Shown piece after piece: positions 31,265 through 42,321 of a DNA stretch of 60,820 bases (its first letter is position 1; the number at the start of each line of letters is the position of its first letter). A program made the position numbers and the translations under genes. Origin of the DNA: Nemertoderma westbladi (lineage: Eukaryota; Xenacoelomorpha; Nemertodermatida; Nemertodermatidae); assembly GCA_032718475.1 (NCBI GenBank), contig JAUCBJ010000506.1, positions 1 through 60,820 of the forward strand. The letters run 5' to 3'. Under the pieces are notes generated by a model. It saw nothing but the letters and a program-made list of their open reading frames with translations, had not been told where the DNA came from and searched no databases.

Positions 31265-32892
31265 TACGTCTGGAGTGGGTGTATGACTATATTATTTTAT
31301 CTATTTTATTATATTTTTATATGCGAACTTTATTATGTACTTTATTATAATAGTTTTTATTCAATTTTATTTAGTAGAATGTTATTTTAGTGATTATTTA
31401 GTAGATTAGTGCAATATATTAGTGTTTATTACGTACGTAATTACTTATAATATATATTTAGTGCGACGGCGAGAAAATAATTATTTTTCTCTTTCCTTAC
31501 TGTCCGTATCATATTATAAATACGTGACTACAGTAAGATGAAATGTCCGTACTTCTTAAAGTACAATAAAGCCACTACTATATTCAAGTATTATTGGTAG
31601 GCAGAGTATTAGGAATGCAAAATTCAGATCCTCGTGTCTCGGCTAAACCAAGCTCTGGGTAGACCTTGGAAACGACTTGCCTCTTCACACTGACATTGCT
31701 TCGTGCGATATTGCTCTTCTACCTTATATTAAATAATACATATAGTAGCGTGATGTCCCTCTAACAGTAGCGTAAAACGCAAATAAATCTGTTAAACCTT
31801 TTGACCATCTGTAATTCTGGTCGATTGAGATATCGCGGCACCCACCGATATACTTGAAAGACAAATTCTAGAATCAGTGGTTAACGTCCCCAGACAAGTT
31901 CTGGAATAAATCGGTGCCCATCTTAAATATTAATTTAATATTTAGTAAAATCTGTAAAATTCAGATCCTTTAAATTTCTAGTCAATTAAGATATCGCAGC
32001 ACTTACCGATACGCTTAAAAGACAATTGTCATAGAATTAAGGATCCTATGTCCCCAGACATGCTCTGGAATAAAAATTGTGTCAATTTTAACATCAAATA
32101 ATAAAATTCACGGGAATAAATTTAAATTCATATTTTAAATGAATTTCATAAATTGTCATTTTGCGCAATTTATAACATTCCCAAAATTCCATTAATTAAT
32201 AGATCATGGGAGCGGAGATTCACCCTATTGAGTGTATTAGAGTGCGAGAATCTCCAACATATAGTCAATAGCCGATAAAATTAATAAAATCATACATAAA
32301 GAGGATATTGACAATTAAAGAATTATTATTAAATAGCATTCCAGATCTGTATGCATGAGAATTACCCTAATTCTACCGCTAGCATTCCATAATGTCACCA
32401 TAGCAACACCCACGCTAGAATTAGAAGCAAGTTAAAAGAACAATAGAAAGCTTGTCCCATTGCATAGCATAGAGAATACATAGCACACTGTTAGTATCCA
32501 AGGATACACAGTAATAACGTGACATTCTGGAAGGCACTGACTAACGGACAAATGGCCTGTATGTGTACAATTGGTGACAGTTGTGTGGAATTTGTGCGTT
32601 TGTAGGTGAATGTTACTGCTAAGGTGTGTTTACAGTAGCTAGTCGCAATTGTGAAAGTAGCCCAACTCTCCTATAGAAAGAACCTAAAGTGGATTCAAGC
32701 CTTTGGGACGGACAGTGGAGTGACTTGTGCCGGTTATCGTTGTCGTGATGTTGCTACATGTTGGCGTAAACACCGCGACGACGGTACATCGGCGCTGAGA
32801 ATCCCACTGTCTGGGGCGAAGAGAGGTAGGCAGCGACGCCCGCTCGCCTAAACATAAACTCATTACAATATTAATAAACTCAGATAGCAGAT
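31265..32892 (+). other. Spacer between pol and the third BEL gene
   Basis: 1.6 kb, very AT-rich at first (31270-31480), then a diverged tandem repeat (31816-32110). A short frame at 32651-32851 ends in a basic stretch (GAKRGRQRRPLA); I cannot tell whether it is coding. The sequence AATAAACTCAG just before the ORF3 ATG could serve as a splice acceptor for a subgenomic mRNA; this is inference. Confidence 0.55.
31816..32110 (+). repeat. 161-bp tandem repeat with conserved hairpins next to AATAAA
   Basis: Two diverged units (starting 31816 and 31977). Each contains GATATCG ... CGATA, and CCAGA-N5-TCTGG immediately followed by AATAAA (31890-31910 and 32054-32074). The five-base loop differs (CAAGT versus CATGC) while both stem sides are kept, suggesting RNA structure, possibly 3' processing. 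Confidence 0.7.
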
Positions 32893-33618
32893 ATGACGGA
32901 GTTGATAGAAGATGATCTTGGTATCAGGGAGCGATATACTCTACCTTTACAAGCATTTGTGGATAGCTTGATACGCGATGAAGCCGATCCAACCATTACG
33001 GAGGACGATGGTCGTTATATCGAACTGCCGATGTCCCAAGAGCAACTTACGCGTGAATTGGACTATCGAAAATTCACCGCTCGCTATACGCATCGTAATG
33101 GTACGTATATGGACTTCCTAACTACCGGCCATCCTATCGATTTACATGATACGGACGATGTAGACACCGAAAGGGAAATGGTTCTATTTAAATATCATAC
33201 CCAGCGGAGTCGTAACGATAAACCGAAAATAGATCACGAAAATTCTATTCGTAACAGACTGGGAAGACGAACCAATATGCCTAGAATCTGAGGAGATTCA
33301 GCCTATCGCGCCCGGAACAGCGACAACAATTACATCCTAGAATGGTATCAAGGTCCACAGTGTCTCACTGCGTACGATTATCGCCATGCCAACTATGTTT
33401 CTCAGCAACGTTGTCGGTTATGCGCATCGAGAGACCATGTTACGCCCATGGACACAAACGTCCGCTGTTCCTATTTCCACGAACAACCGGCGATGGAAAT
33501 TTATTGCGCGTATTGCAGACTCAATAACTTGCACATTTTTGCAGTTTGCCCTCAATTTATGACTCAATGGCAACATTGTCAACTAAAGGGACGCGCCAGT
33601 TTCGATTGCCCTTTTTAA
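32893..33618 (+). pseudogene. BEL third gene, N-terminal part with Cys/His cluster (in-frame TGA)
   Basis: Starts at ATGACGGAG, reads 132 codons to a TGA at 33289-33291, then continues open in the same frame for 108 codons to TAA at 33616-33618. The first part is acidic. The second carries a Cys/His cluster: CRLC, then a Cys, then CAYC-x5-H-x4-CP, plus a later Cys. The spacing of the last four ligands is reminiscent of the second nanos-type finger (which has x7), but I do not claim homology. The TGA could be a CGA-to-TGA CpG transition or a readthrough site. The position after pol is where env sits in some BEL elements, but I see no signal peptide, transmembrane segment or N-glycan pattern typical of Env. 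Function unknown; zinc and nucleic-acid binding is inferred. Confidence 0.6.
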
Positions 33619-34319
33619 TCACGATTTGGAAAGCGTAGATGAAATGATCACACTACGTTACATCAGAGCTTGGGAAGCGAACGCTGATTTACATCGTGAT
33701 TCGCGCCATCGTTATTATCCTGGACGCGCTTACGAAGGAGTTTATGCGTTCCATCCTTATCTATTCGCTTCTGTCGAACAGAAATCACGCATATCGAGTT
33801 ACGAACTACTGAAGCGCGTCGGAGAATGTATTTCAACCAAGTTTGTACGCAAATTTCTCAGGAGTGTTAATCCTAGCGACCTTCATTCCTATAGCTTAAT
33901 CAATTATATCCGTCAGGACCCAGACTATGGAGACTTATTTGTTAACTCACACCCCGAGTTACAGGAAGTATATCGACGGCCTTACGAATACCGAGCCCGC
34001 GAATGCGAGTTGGAAAGAACCATTAAACCCAGGAAGTTTCTGACTGCCTATGGTCCACCCACGGCTCTCGTTCAGACCACTCGTAAAGGACCCGTAAGAG
34101 AGGCTGTCTTAAAACGCGCTCTCAAAGCCGTTAGACCCCTCTCCCCCGACGTTGATGTCAATCAACCCGGCACTTCGACTGGCGGATACACCGACCATAA
34201 TCCTACACCCTCTGATGCAATTATATTGCACCCTTCACCCAGGAGTTCGCCCCAAAAAGAAAAAGACTCTGGCTAGCTTTAAAAAACTGCGTAAACGCCG
34301 TCCGCGTAAGAAAGACTAA
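33611..34319 (+). pseudogene. BEL third gene, C-terminal part with basic tail (frameshifted)
   Basis: A second frame overlaps the end of the previous one at about 33611 and runs to TGA at 34274-34276 (216 codons listed from a non-ATG codon at 33626). It reads as a soluble charged protein (RYIRAWEANADLHRDSRH near its start) with a Pro/Ser-rich end. A third frame, open through 34227-34319, encodes a strongly basic tail including RPKKKKTL and KKLRKRRPRKK before TAA. The basic tail resembles a nuclear localisation signal. The simplest reading is one protein broken by one or two frameshifts; programmed frameshifting or overlapping products are alternatives. No homologue recognised. Confidence 0.55.
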
Positions 34320-34389
34320 CTGTTTAGAGTATTTACGTATATTAGAAACTGTGATTTTGTATATTTTATAGACTCAAATCCCATTTTCT

Positions 34390-34397
34390 GGGAGCGG
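34390..34397 (+). promoter_or_regulatory. Polypurine tract of the BEL element
   Basis: GGGAGCGG directly before the 3' LTR; the expected position for the plus-strand primer. Confidence 0.6.
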
Positions 34398-35658
34398 TGT
34401 AAAAGCTTCTGTGGGATATAACTGGCCCTTTTGCTTTGCAATCCAGTTTCCCCCCAGGCACTGGAATACTCTAAAAAGCTCTCTAACTATATATATATCC
34501 CCCTCGCCCGCAAGGTACCGTTATAGGTGTTTTAACGGACATAAACGTCATTCTTCTATATGTGTGCTTTGGCGGCCCCGGCCATGGTAAGGCAAAAAAC
34601 CCGCAATGCACCAAATACCCTGGCACAGCTTAGCCTTGATGATTCAGATTACGACATCTAACAGCTGGTTGCTGACATGGAAACGGCCATTGGACACATG
34701 GTTCTTTGTTTAGCTTAAGCCAATCAGAGCGATTTTTTCTGTCGATGTGGAGATATTTAGCAGATCGTGCTAGTAGTGTTGAGTCTTACTGTTTTTTCTT
34801 GATACTGTTGTGTTGTTTGTATCTAGGCCAGGAACACCGGCTCTAGAGTCAACTCGTTTTCATACTTTAGAAGAAACATTAGTAGGCTTAAATTATAGAG
34901 CGTATAACTGTTATCAGTGCATAACAATCAACTTATCTCAATTCAGTCTTACATTATCGGTTCAACATACATTATTATACTGCTGTTTACTGTTGTGTTT
35001 TGGTTGAATATTATTTGGAGAACATCTATAAAGAACCCAAATTTCCCAATTTTCTTAATACACTACAGGTTAGAGAGACGGGTTATATATAGCAATTGCG
35101 ACTTATATTATTGTGGTTTGTAGTGAATTTAATGCTATTTGATAAGCACTACATGAGTCCGTTGCTGTTCCCTTTATATATGATAAAATTCATTGACGGT
35201 CGGCAAATTAGTGAGCAGTATTGTGTGTTACCGGTAGTGTGCCTGATTGTGACTGATAACTAAGCATTTCCTAAAGAATGCGCCTCATACGTGAATCATA
35301 AGCCTTACAGACTTGCCGTTGTGATTAGTATAAGTCATATCTCTGTTTACCTAGATAGAGCGCCACGTCCTAAAGGAACTGTTAATATTTCCCGAAAGTG
35401 AATAATATTAGTCAGAAATTATTTATTAACGATCAATCGAATAATACAGTAAGCTTACACTGCAATAATAATCTAAGCCCTCAGAATCCAGTCTCCCGGG
35501 TATATCCAGCGGGTGAATGGACGCGCACTAGGCTGGCTTCTGCTAATGTTGTGTTTATTGGTATTAAATATTTGTCAACTTCTAAAGTCTATTTATAAAC
35601 CAAAAGACATATAAATTTTGGCAGGTTAAACTGCTAAAGGTCTTCAAAAGCGCGTACA
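34398..35658 (+). repeat. BEL 3' LTR
   Basis: 1261 bp, almost identical to the 5' LTR. Differences seen: GCACTGG for GTGCTGG, a 6-base CCCCGG insertion near 34577, A for G near 35093, and a short replaced block near 35362-35370. Confidence 0.95.
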
Positions 35659-35663
35659 CTGCC
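35659..35663. repeat. Target site duplication, right (CTGCC)
   Basis: Matches 19685-19689. Confidence 0.9.
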
Positions 35664-36897
35664 AGTAGCAGTAATGGTGTAGTAACATAACTGCATAATG
35701 AAAGAATAGGTTAAAACAGTCAGTCAGTGTCAATTTAACTGAAAACACACCTATTTAAGGGAGTAAACGTTACGCCTACACTTACAGACTTCTCACGCCT
35801 ATACTTACATCTTAATTAAACTTGCATCTTAATCTTATACTGTTAAAGCCAGTAAGCTGTAGCCTACATCATTACAGCGATCTGGCAATGCAGTACACAG
35901 TCAGGCAGTACAGAAGTATGCCTACGTCATTACAGCAATACGGTATGCTTACTGGCTTAGCAGTAATTTGCATGTCAGCAGGTTGTTACAGTATATGCTA
36001 AATAATACCTTTCTGCATGGCAGCATGTGGGTGGGGCCTAGTTGGAATACTTATCGGATTCGCGCCTAAAAGTTATAAATTCGTGCCGCACTTTCATAAA
36101 ATTCCCCCTGCACTCGTTATATTTTTATATTTGTGTAACCTGTAGGCCTACTGCCAGTGGATGGTATTTTTACAATAGAAAAAAAACACGAGCGAAGCGA
36201 GCGTAATTTTTCAAACTGATAATTCTTGGATCAACTTTTGTGTCTGTGTTCAGAGTTCAGGTTTTCAAAAGTTTTCAACAGTTTTCAAAAATTCGCGCCA
36301 TGCACTGCTGCAGCTGCACTGGCAGACTGGGGGGCAGCTGGATTTTCAAAAAATTGCGCCGTACACGTGTTGGCTCTCCCGCCAACGTTATCAAAATCGC
36401 GCCATAGATTGAATAGCGCGATCTGCACAAATTCCAACTAGGAGGTAGGGTAGGCTTCAAATTTTGTACTTTTGTCAGCCACAATATTTTTCAGTGGAAG
36501 CTGGCAGCTGGATTTATGAAAATGTAGCAGCAGAGAATTCCCTCCCACCCCCCAAAAAAATTACCCTCTGGTTAAAATTCTCTAGTGTAATTTCACCCCC
36601 CAGTTAGAATTCAATTAACCGGGGGTGAACCTACACTGGGTGTTGGGTGATTTTTTAGTGAAATTTAACCCCATCTGTGTATTCTTACCCCCAGTGATAT
36701 TTTAAATTTCAATATTAATTTAAATTTGATATAAGCCTACAGTTAAGCGAACAGACGACCACAGATACCTCTAGTAGACAGACAAACACGCGCTGGAGAT
36801 TTGTATATAGTAAAGTACTGTAGAAGATGCAAGTCTGCATCAATCACCTACATCACCCTGGGTCTATAGCAATAGTGTTAACCGAAATTCTGTCCAT
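35664..36897. other. Intergenic DNA with dispersed repeat copy
   Basis: No gene. The segment 36170-36440 shares its AGAAAAAA(A)CGCGAGCG block and the GGTTTTCAAAAG/ATTCGCGCC motifs with 14840-15200. Around 36540-36700 there are several CCCC(C)AGTTA / GGGGGTGAA inverted words. Confidence 0.5.
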
Positions 36898-39346
36898 CTT
36901 CAGGATTTTATCTCTGGAAATGTATTGTTTTCGGCTGGAACCCAGTTCAAGAAGCGAACTGGAAAGCTATGGACTCATAGTGGACCCAGTGGTCACAAGT
37001 CCCAGATAGACCATATTCTGTTTCGTAGGAAATACAGGAGCTCTATGCAAGACTGTAATGCATTTACACTTCGACCCTTCTCCAGTGATCACTGCCTTAT
37101 TGTGGCCTAGGTAAGACTTAGTCTGCGTGCTAGCAGAACAACGAAATCTGTCTTGCCACGGCATGACTGGTCTTCTCTGTTGCAACAGCCACGTGTGAGA
37201 TCCAGCTTCACACTACAGCTGAGCAACAGGTATGAGGCTCTTGCCTCTGAGGCGGCAGATCAGTGTGAGGGCTATACTGCCTTTACAGAAGCAGTTAAGT
37301 TAGCAGCTGCAGAAACAATTCCTGTATACCCTCAAAACAGGAAAAGGGCCCCCTGGACTGACAACAAAATTCAGAAGTACCGAAATGACCTTCATAAGGC
37401 ACAGAAAGAGTCCCGACTCAAACAGACTACATCGGCCAAGAATGCAGTTAAGGCTGCATCTAGATCCCTGAACAGGCAGTACTCTGTTAATCTACAGGAG
37501 CTAATAAACCAACAGGTTGATGCCATCAATGATGCTGACGACAGCAGGCAATCATCCCAGGCATGGAAATCGATCAACTTGCTTACTGGGCGGAAAAGCC
37601 AACCAACCACCAAGGTTAAGGCTGAATCACCAGCCGATGGCCTCAATGGTTGGAAAGCCCACTTTGAAAAGCTCCTCAATAATGACAGGGTATTGCCTGA
37701 TAACTTTATAGAAGTAAAAGTGTCTGAGTCTGTACTCCCAGATATTCCCATTGGCGATATCTCCTTTGCAGAAGTGAAGGCTGCTGCAAAGAGCATTAAG
37801 ACCAATCGTGCCAGTGGAGTAGATGGTGTTCCCCCTGAGGTCTTTAAAATACCTGAGTGTTTAAAGCTCATCTATCCCATCATAGTAGACATGTACCGAA
37901 CAACAAGAGTCCCACAAGAAATGAAAACAAATAAGTTGGTGCCAGTTCCCAAGAAGGGCAACCTAACACTCTATGGTTCTTTTCGGGGAATCTCATTGAT
38001 CTCGATTGCTGCAAAGCTATACAATAGAACTCTATTAAAATCGCATCAGGGATCCCATTGAGAGACTTCTCCGTGGAAATCAGAATGGGTTCTGTAAAGG
38101 TCATGGGACCATGGAGCCCATTTTGGCACGTAGAAGGATAAGTAATTAGAAGAAAGACAAGCATCTGGCTGTTATCTTTGTTGACTTCTTCAAGGCCTTT
38201 GATTCAGACTCTCGCTCACGTATGTTCATCATACTTTCATTATATGGGATTCCTGATTAAATTATTGCAGCAATCAGATAAGTATACGATGGTTCGACAA
38301 CATTTGTGTCTACTGTTGACGGTGACACAGAACCATTTGAAGTGTTATGGGGCGTCCTCCAGGGAGACACACTTGCACCATTCTTGTTCATAATTGTTGT
38401 TGACTATGTTCTACGCATGTCCTTAGATCATCATAATGATGATGGGGTGATGATAACTCCACCTACTGGCTCCAGAAGTCGAGGAAATCCTGCCAAGTCC
38501 CTAACTGATCTAGACTTTGCTGATGACTTTGGAGTACTCTCAGAATCACTAGAGGGAGCCCAGCGGCTCCTCAGCTCATTAGAACATGCTGCTTCTAGTG
38601 TCGGTCTTTTTATTAACTCCAGAAAGACCAACATTTTGACAGTTAACTTTGAAAGTCCTCAGCAAGTCTCTGATCGGATGAGCATAAGCTCAAAGGATGG
38701 TTTGCTTGAGCATGTGGACGACTTCTGTTACCTGGGATCATGGATCCGGAAGTCAGGTGAGGACCTTCGAATACGTAAGGGAAAGGAATGGGCAGCCTTG
38801 AATAGGCTTTCCAGGATTTGGAAGTCACCGAGAATTAATCGGAAACTTAAGGTCCGATTATTTAGAGCAGCAGTAGTTCCAGTACTCCTCTACGGGAGTC
38901 CATGCTGGGCTCTAACTGCCGAGGACACCAAATCTCTGGATGGCACATTCACAAGAATGCTACGCCGGGTTCATTGTGTCAAGTACAATGCACACATCTC
39001 CAACCAGACACTATATAACATTGGAGGTGTCTCATTGGTTCCCCCAAGCTTGACACTAGAACAAAATCGCCTCCGCTTTGCAGGACATTGCTTTCGCCGT
39101 GAGGACCAGCCAGTGCATAATCTTGTACTTTGGCAGCCTCATGGAGTGAATAAGCATGGTGGACAGCCCATGACTTTCTTAAGACGCATCTTAAAGGACA
39201 CTGGATTTGAAGCAAATGTCATGGGTGATGAGTTGTGGTGGTTCAATTTTGCAATGCAGCATGCCGATCCTAGTAGTAGTACGGACTATTTATGCAATAT
39301 AGTCACTTCAAAGGGAAAAATCATGGCAGCAAATATAAGTTTATAG
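36898..39346 (+). pseudogene. LINE (non-LTR retrotransposon) with endonuclease end and reverse transcriptase
   Basis: 5'-truncated LINE spread over several frames. 36930-37110 keeps the end of an apurinic-type endonuclease (SQIDHILFRRKYRSS and SSDHCLIVA, the C-terminal SDH box). 37153-38061 carries the linker and first RT motifs (RASGVDGVPPEVFK). A frameshifted, stop-containing stretch (38040-38300) holds AVIFVDFFKAFDS. 38306-39346 holds GVLQGDTLAPFLF, LDFADDF (the FADD catalytic pair) and the C-terminal region ending with GGQPMTFLRRILKDTG. Clade not determined (RTE-like or a related APE-type LINE). Stops and shifts make it inactive. The 16148-16409 fragment is a relative. Confidence 0.85.
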
Positions 39347-40959
39347 CAAGCAAAAATTTGCCCCTATAGGCCTACTATTGTCTCTCAATCATTTTTTATT
39401 TATTTCTATCTATTATCTATATCTATATCTATTTATTTTTCATTTTTTTATTCGAGACCACATTTTTTAAACCAGCATGTGCATTTTCATCATATTTTCA
39501 TTTTCGGCCATTTTAAGTTTGTTTTAATTTTCTATATCTGATAATTGGCAATTTTGTAAAAAAAAATAGAAATAGAAAAAAAGTGAAAAATCCCATGTTT
39601 TTTTCTAACTTATAATTGGAAAATATGGGGAAATATTTTGTAATCAAGAAAACTGGCCGAAATTTATTTAAGCTTATGAAATTGCCTTTCAAATAAATAA
39701 AAAATTACAAAAAACGATAGTATTTTTCGTGTGAAAAAATGTCATTCAGAGATAATTGCTTTCAAAGTTCAAACCATCCCGCATAAAATTGCCTGTATGG
39801 GGTCTGGTTGGTTAATAATAAATTAAATAGTTGGAAGGAGGCATAGCATACCACGACCACCGAGCTAAAATGATATTTACAGGGGTTTTCGGGGTCGCTG
39901 ATTTAATTTCAGATGTCTGTTTTAATATTTGGTGGAATCTAGTCTGCCTGTCGGGCGGTTGTCTGTCTTACATTTTGACAGACAGATTGTCAGACAGATA
40001 TTCCACGATGTACGATAACTCGGTGAACTAAAAGGGGTCTCTCTAAGCGGTTTTCGGGTCTGCAATCCCCATTAAATTCTGGAGAAGTAGATGCAAAAAA
40101 ATATGAAATTGTATTGGGGGGGGGGGGGGGGGGGGGGTATTTATTACTATTTATAATAACAGTATTTATTATATAAATATTTAATTAAATATTTATTAAA
40201 TTGTTACGATTCTTAAAATTAAATTTTTTCAAAAATACTACCACTACTTGGCTACGTCACGTTTAGGCAACTCAAATTCGTGTTGTGGCAACTGAACAAT
40301 TACGTATCACCAAGTGCTATAGTTGTGTTTCGGCAACTCGTAGTTGCATTTCGGCGAACTGAAGTTGCGATTCGGCAACTAGGTATCGTATCTGTATCTG
40401 TAATGTATCTGTGACTGCACTCATTATATATATTATTAATATTAATTAATAATAATTAATAATAATTATGTATATTAATTATTATGTAAGTGTATTTTTA
40501 GTAATTACAGGTAGGCCCTAGGTAGGTATATTAATGTCATGTAGTATTATATAATTGTGTATCAATGTGTAACAGGCAGTTGACTTGACTTGTAGTTAAT
40601 TTAAATAAGTGTGGTAGGATGGCAAAAGGCAACTAAATAGCAGGATGTTACAACCATTTACTAATAATGTTGACTTACCAAGAAAGTATGCTATCTTGTA
40701 GTTAGTTAAATGTTGGGCACATTCAATCATTGAACTATCATCAGTGCAATTTATATCCATTAAATTATTATTATACCCGATATTATAAAAAATTTAAATA
40801 TATATATATAAGATAATAAATATTATTTTATACAGGACTTCAGATGAACAAGACAAACGACTTGAAGAATAAAAATGTGAAGATGCGAAAAAAAACGATG
40901 GGAATCTAACCTGTGTCTATAGATAATTGAATTTGTGGATGAAGTGCAAAAGTCTAAAA
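39347..40959. other. AT-rich intergenic DNA with a poly-G run
   Basis: No gene. A run of about 25 G at 40114-40138 follows GTATT. Near 40260-40390, GTTGC/TTCGGCAACT words recur (TTCGGCAACT and variants about five times). Near 39955-40000 are nested TGACAGACAGA/TCTGTC repeats. Confidence 0.5.
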
Positions 40960-40964
40960 AGTTT

Positions 40965-41031
40965 ATTAAATAAATTGGAGTTGTGCTGTTAATGCAACTG
41001 CAATTAATGATGTAATATAATGGTTTTTATT
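40965..41031 (-). repeat. Third fragment of the hammerhead-bearing repeat family
   Basis: On the minus strand, AAAAACCATTATATTACATC and then the GTTGCATTAACAGC region match the 5' part of the units at 42061-42447 and 41690-42060. It lacks the ribozyme part and instead joins a different sequence (TTCTTAAATTGTTACTTTTT) also found at 54835 and 60288. Confidence 0.75.
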
Positions 41032-41689
41032 CTTAAATTGTTACTTTTTCGCTCGAATTTACCACAAAATCTGGAGAAAAAGTTGCACTTTTTTCCTCTA
41101 GGAAAAAAGTTACCCATAGGATTGCATTGATTTTAATTTTTTTCCCGATGGAAAAATTAAAATAAAATATTTTAGGTGGAATTTCTTAAATTTTATTAAA
41201 TCTGTTGAAAGAGCATCGACGTAAGAAAAGGTTTACACGTAATTTGAGTAAAATCCATTCACATACTCAAAAAAGTTATTGCAAATTTAGTGTCTGCGCG
41301 GCGTACTTCAAAACGGAACTCAATATCCAATATTGGTTTATGTTGTTAAGCGGCTCTGTAGTTACATAATAAATATTCGAGAACACTAAATTATTTAACA
41401 TTGAGTAAGACAGCATCAGGAGTTGATGAGTACAGTAATTTGAATTGCATTAACTATGGAAGCAATACATTAAAATACTATAGTTCAATTTATATTGTAA
41501 CACTATATCGCTGTACGTTTATGTTGAAGAATTAAGCAACAAAAAAGTACCAATTTAAGAATAAAATTACGTATTACATGGGAAGATAAACGTAGAACAA
41601 TTTTATTTCAATATTCTCTCGACCCTTTATTAACCTCGCTGACGCTTGGTAAATAATAAACGCTTCACTAAGGAATAGTGAAAAAAAGT

Positions 41690-42060
41690 TCTACTTTTTT
41701 ACCCATGTAATAAGTAATTATTGTTCAGAAAAAGGGAAAAATACGTCACCGGGGGTTGAACCAGGATAAGTTTCGGCCTATCAGGCCTTATCAGTAGTGC
41801 TAATCAGTTCAGCCACTTGAACCTGACAATTGCTCTCCCACCTAATCTACTTCTATTGAATACGCAGTCTTAATTTGCATATATCCTATCTCTAACAGCG
41901 GAGCCTACGGGCTCAAGTATGTTTGAGTGAAACAGGAGGGAAGTACAAATAAATAAATATTGAGCTCGAGTATTGATGCCACGTGATATTACTTAAATAA
42001 ATAGGAGTTGAGCTGTTAATGCAACTGTGATTAATGATGTAATATAATGGTTTTTGTTCA
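41690..42060 (-). mobile_element. Hammerhead/pol III repeat unit, decayed copy
   Basis: Minus-strand copy of the unit at 42061-42447, arranged head to head with it around about 42060-42085. Order on the minus strand: AAAAACCATTATATTACATC, GTTGCATTAACAGCTCAACTC, A-box-like GTGGCTGAACTGATTAGC, ribozyme remnant, B-box GGTTCAACCCC, GGTGACG. The ribozyme core reads CTGATAA instead of CTGATGA (complement at 41788-41794), and the part after GAAAC that forms stem III, the cleavage site and the 3' side of stem I is largely deleted. This copy cannot self-cleave. Confidence 0.8.
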
Positions 42061-42321
42061 GCTTTCTCATTTTTTTCCATTTTCTGTACAAAAACCATTA
42101 TATTATACATCATTAATCACAGTTGCATTAACAGCTCAACTCCAATTTATTTAATTAATATCACCTGGCAGCAATACTCGAGCTGAATATTTATTTATTT
42201 GTACTTCAGCTCCTGTTTCACTCAAACATACTTGAGGCCGGTAGGTCCGCCGTTAGAGATAGGATGCAACTGCCCGTTCAATAGAATGGGATTAGGTGGG
42301 TGTGTGAGTGTCAGGGGCTAG

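Larger units (their letters stand above)
19690..35658 (+). mobile_element. Full-length BEL/Pao LTR retrotransposon (~16 kb)
   Basis: Two LTRs (19690-20948 and 34398-35658) begin TGT and end ACA, and are flanked by a 5-bp direct repeat CTGCC. Inside are a 2.2-kb leader, gag (23186-24370), a gag-pol frame (24395-31264) in BEL/Pao order protease-RT-RNase H-integrase, a 1.6-kb spacer, and a third coding region (32893-34319). The LTRs differ by about three substitutions and two small indel/replacement sites, so insertion is recent. Length is about twice that usual for BEL/Pao elements; the excess lies in the leader, the pol-ORF3 spacer and ORF3. Confidence 0.95.

Noticed and set aside
33292-33618. 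Calling the Cys/His cluster a nanos finger
   Set aside because: The last four ligands are similar, but spacing (x5 instead of x7) and the first finger do not match; analogy only.
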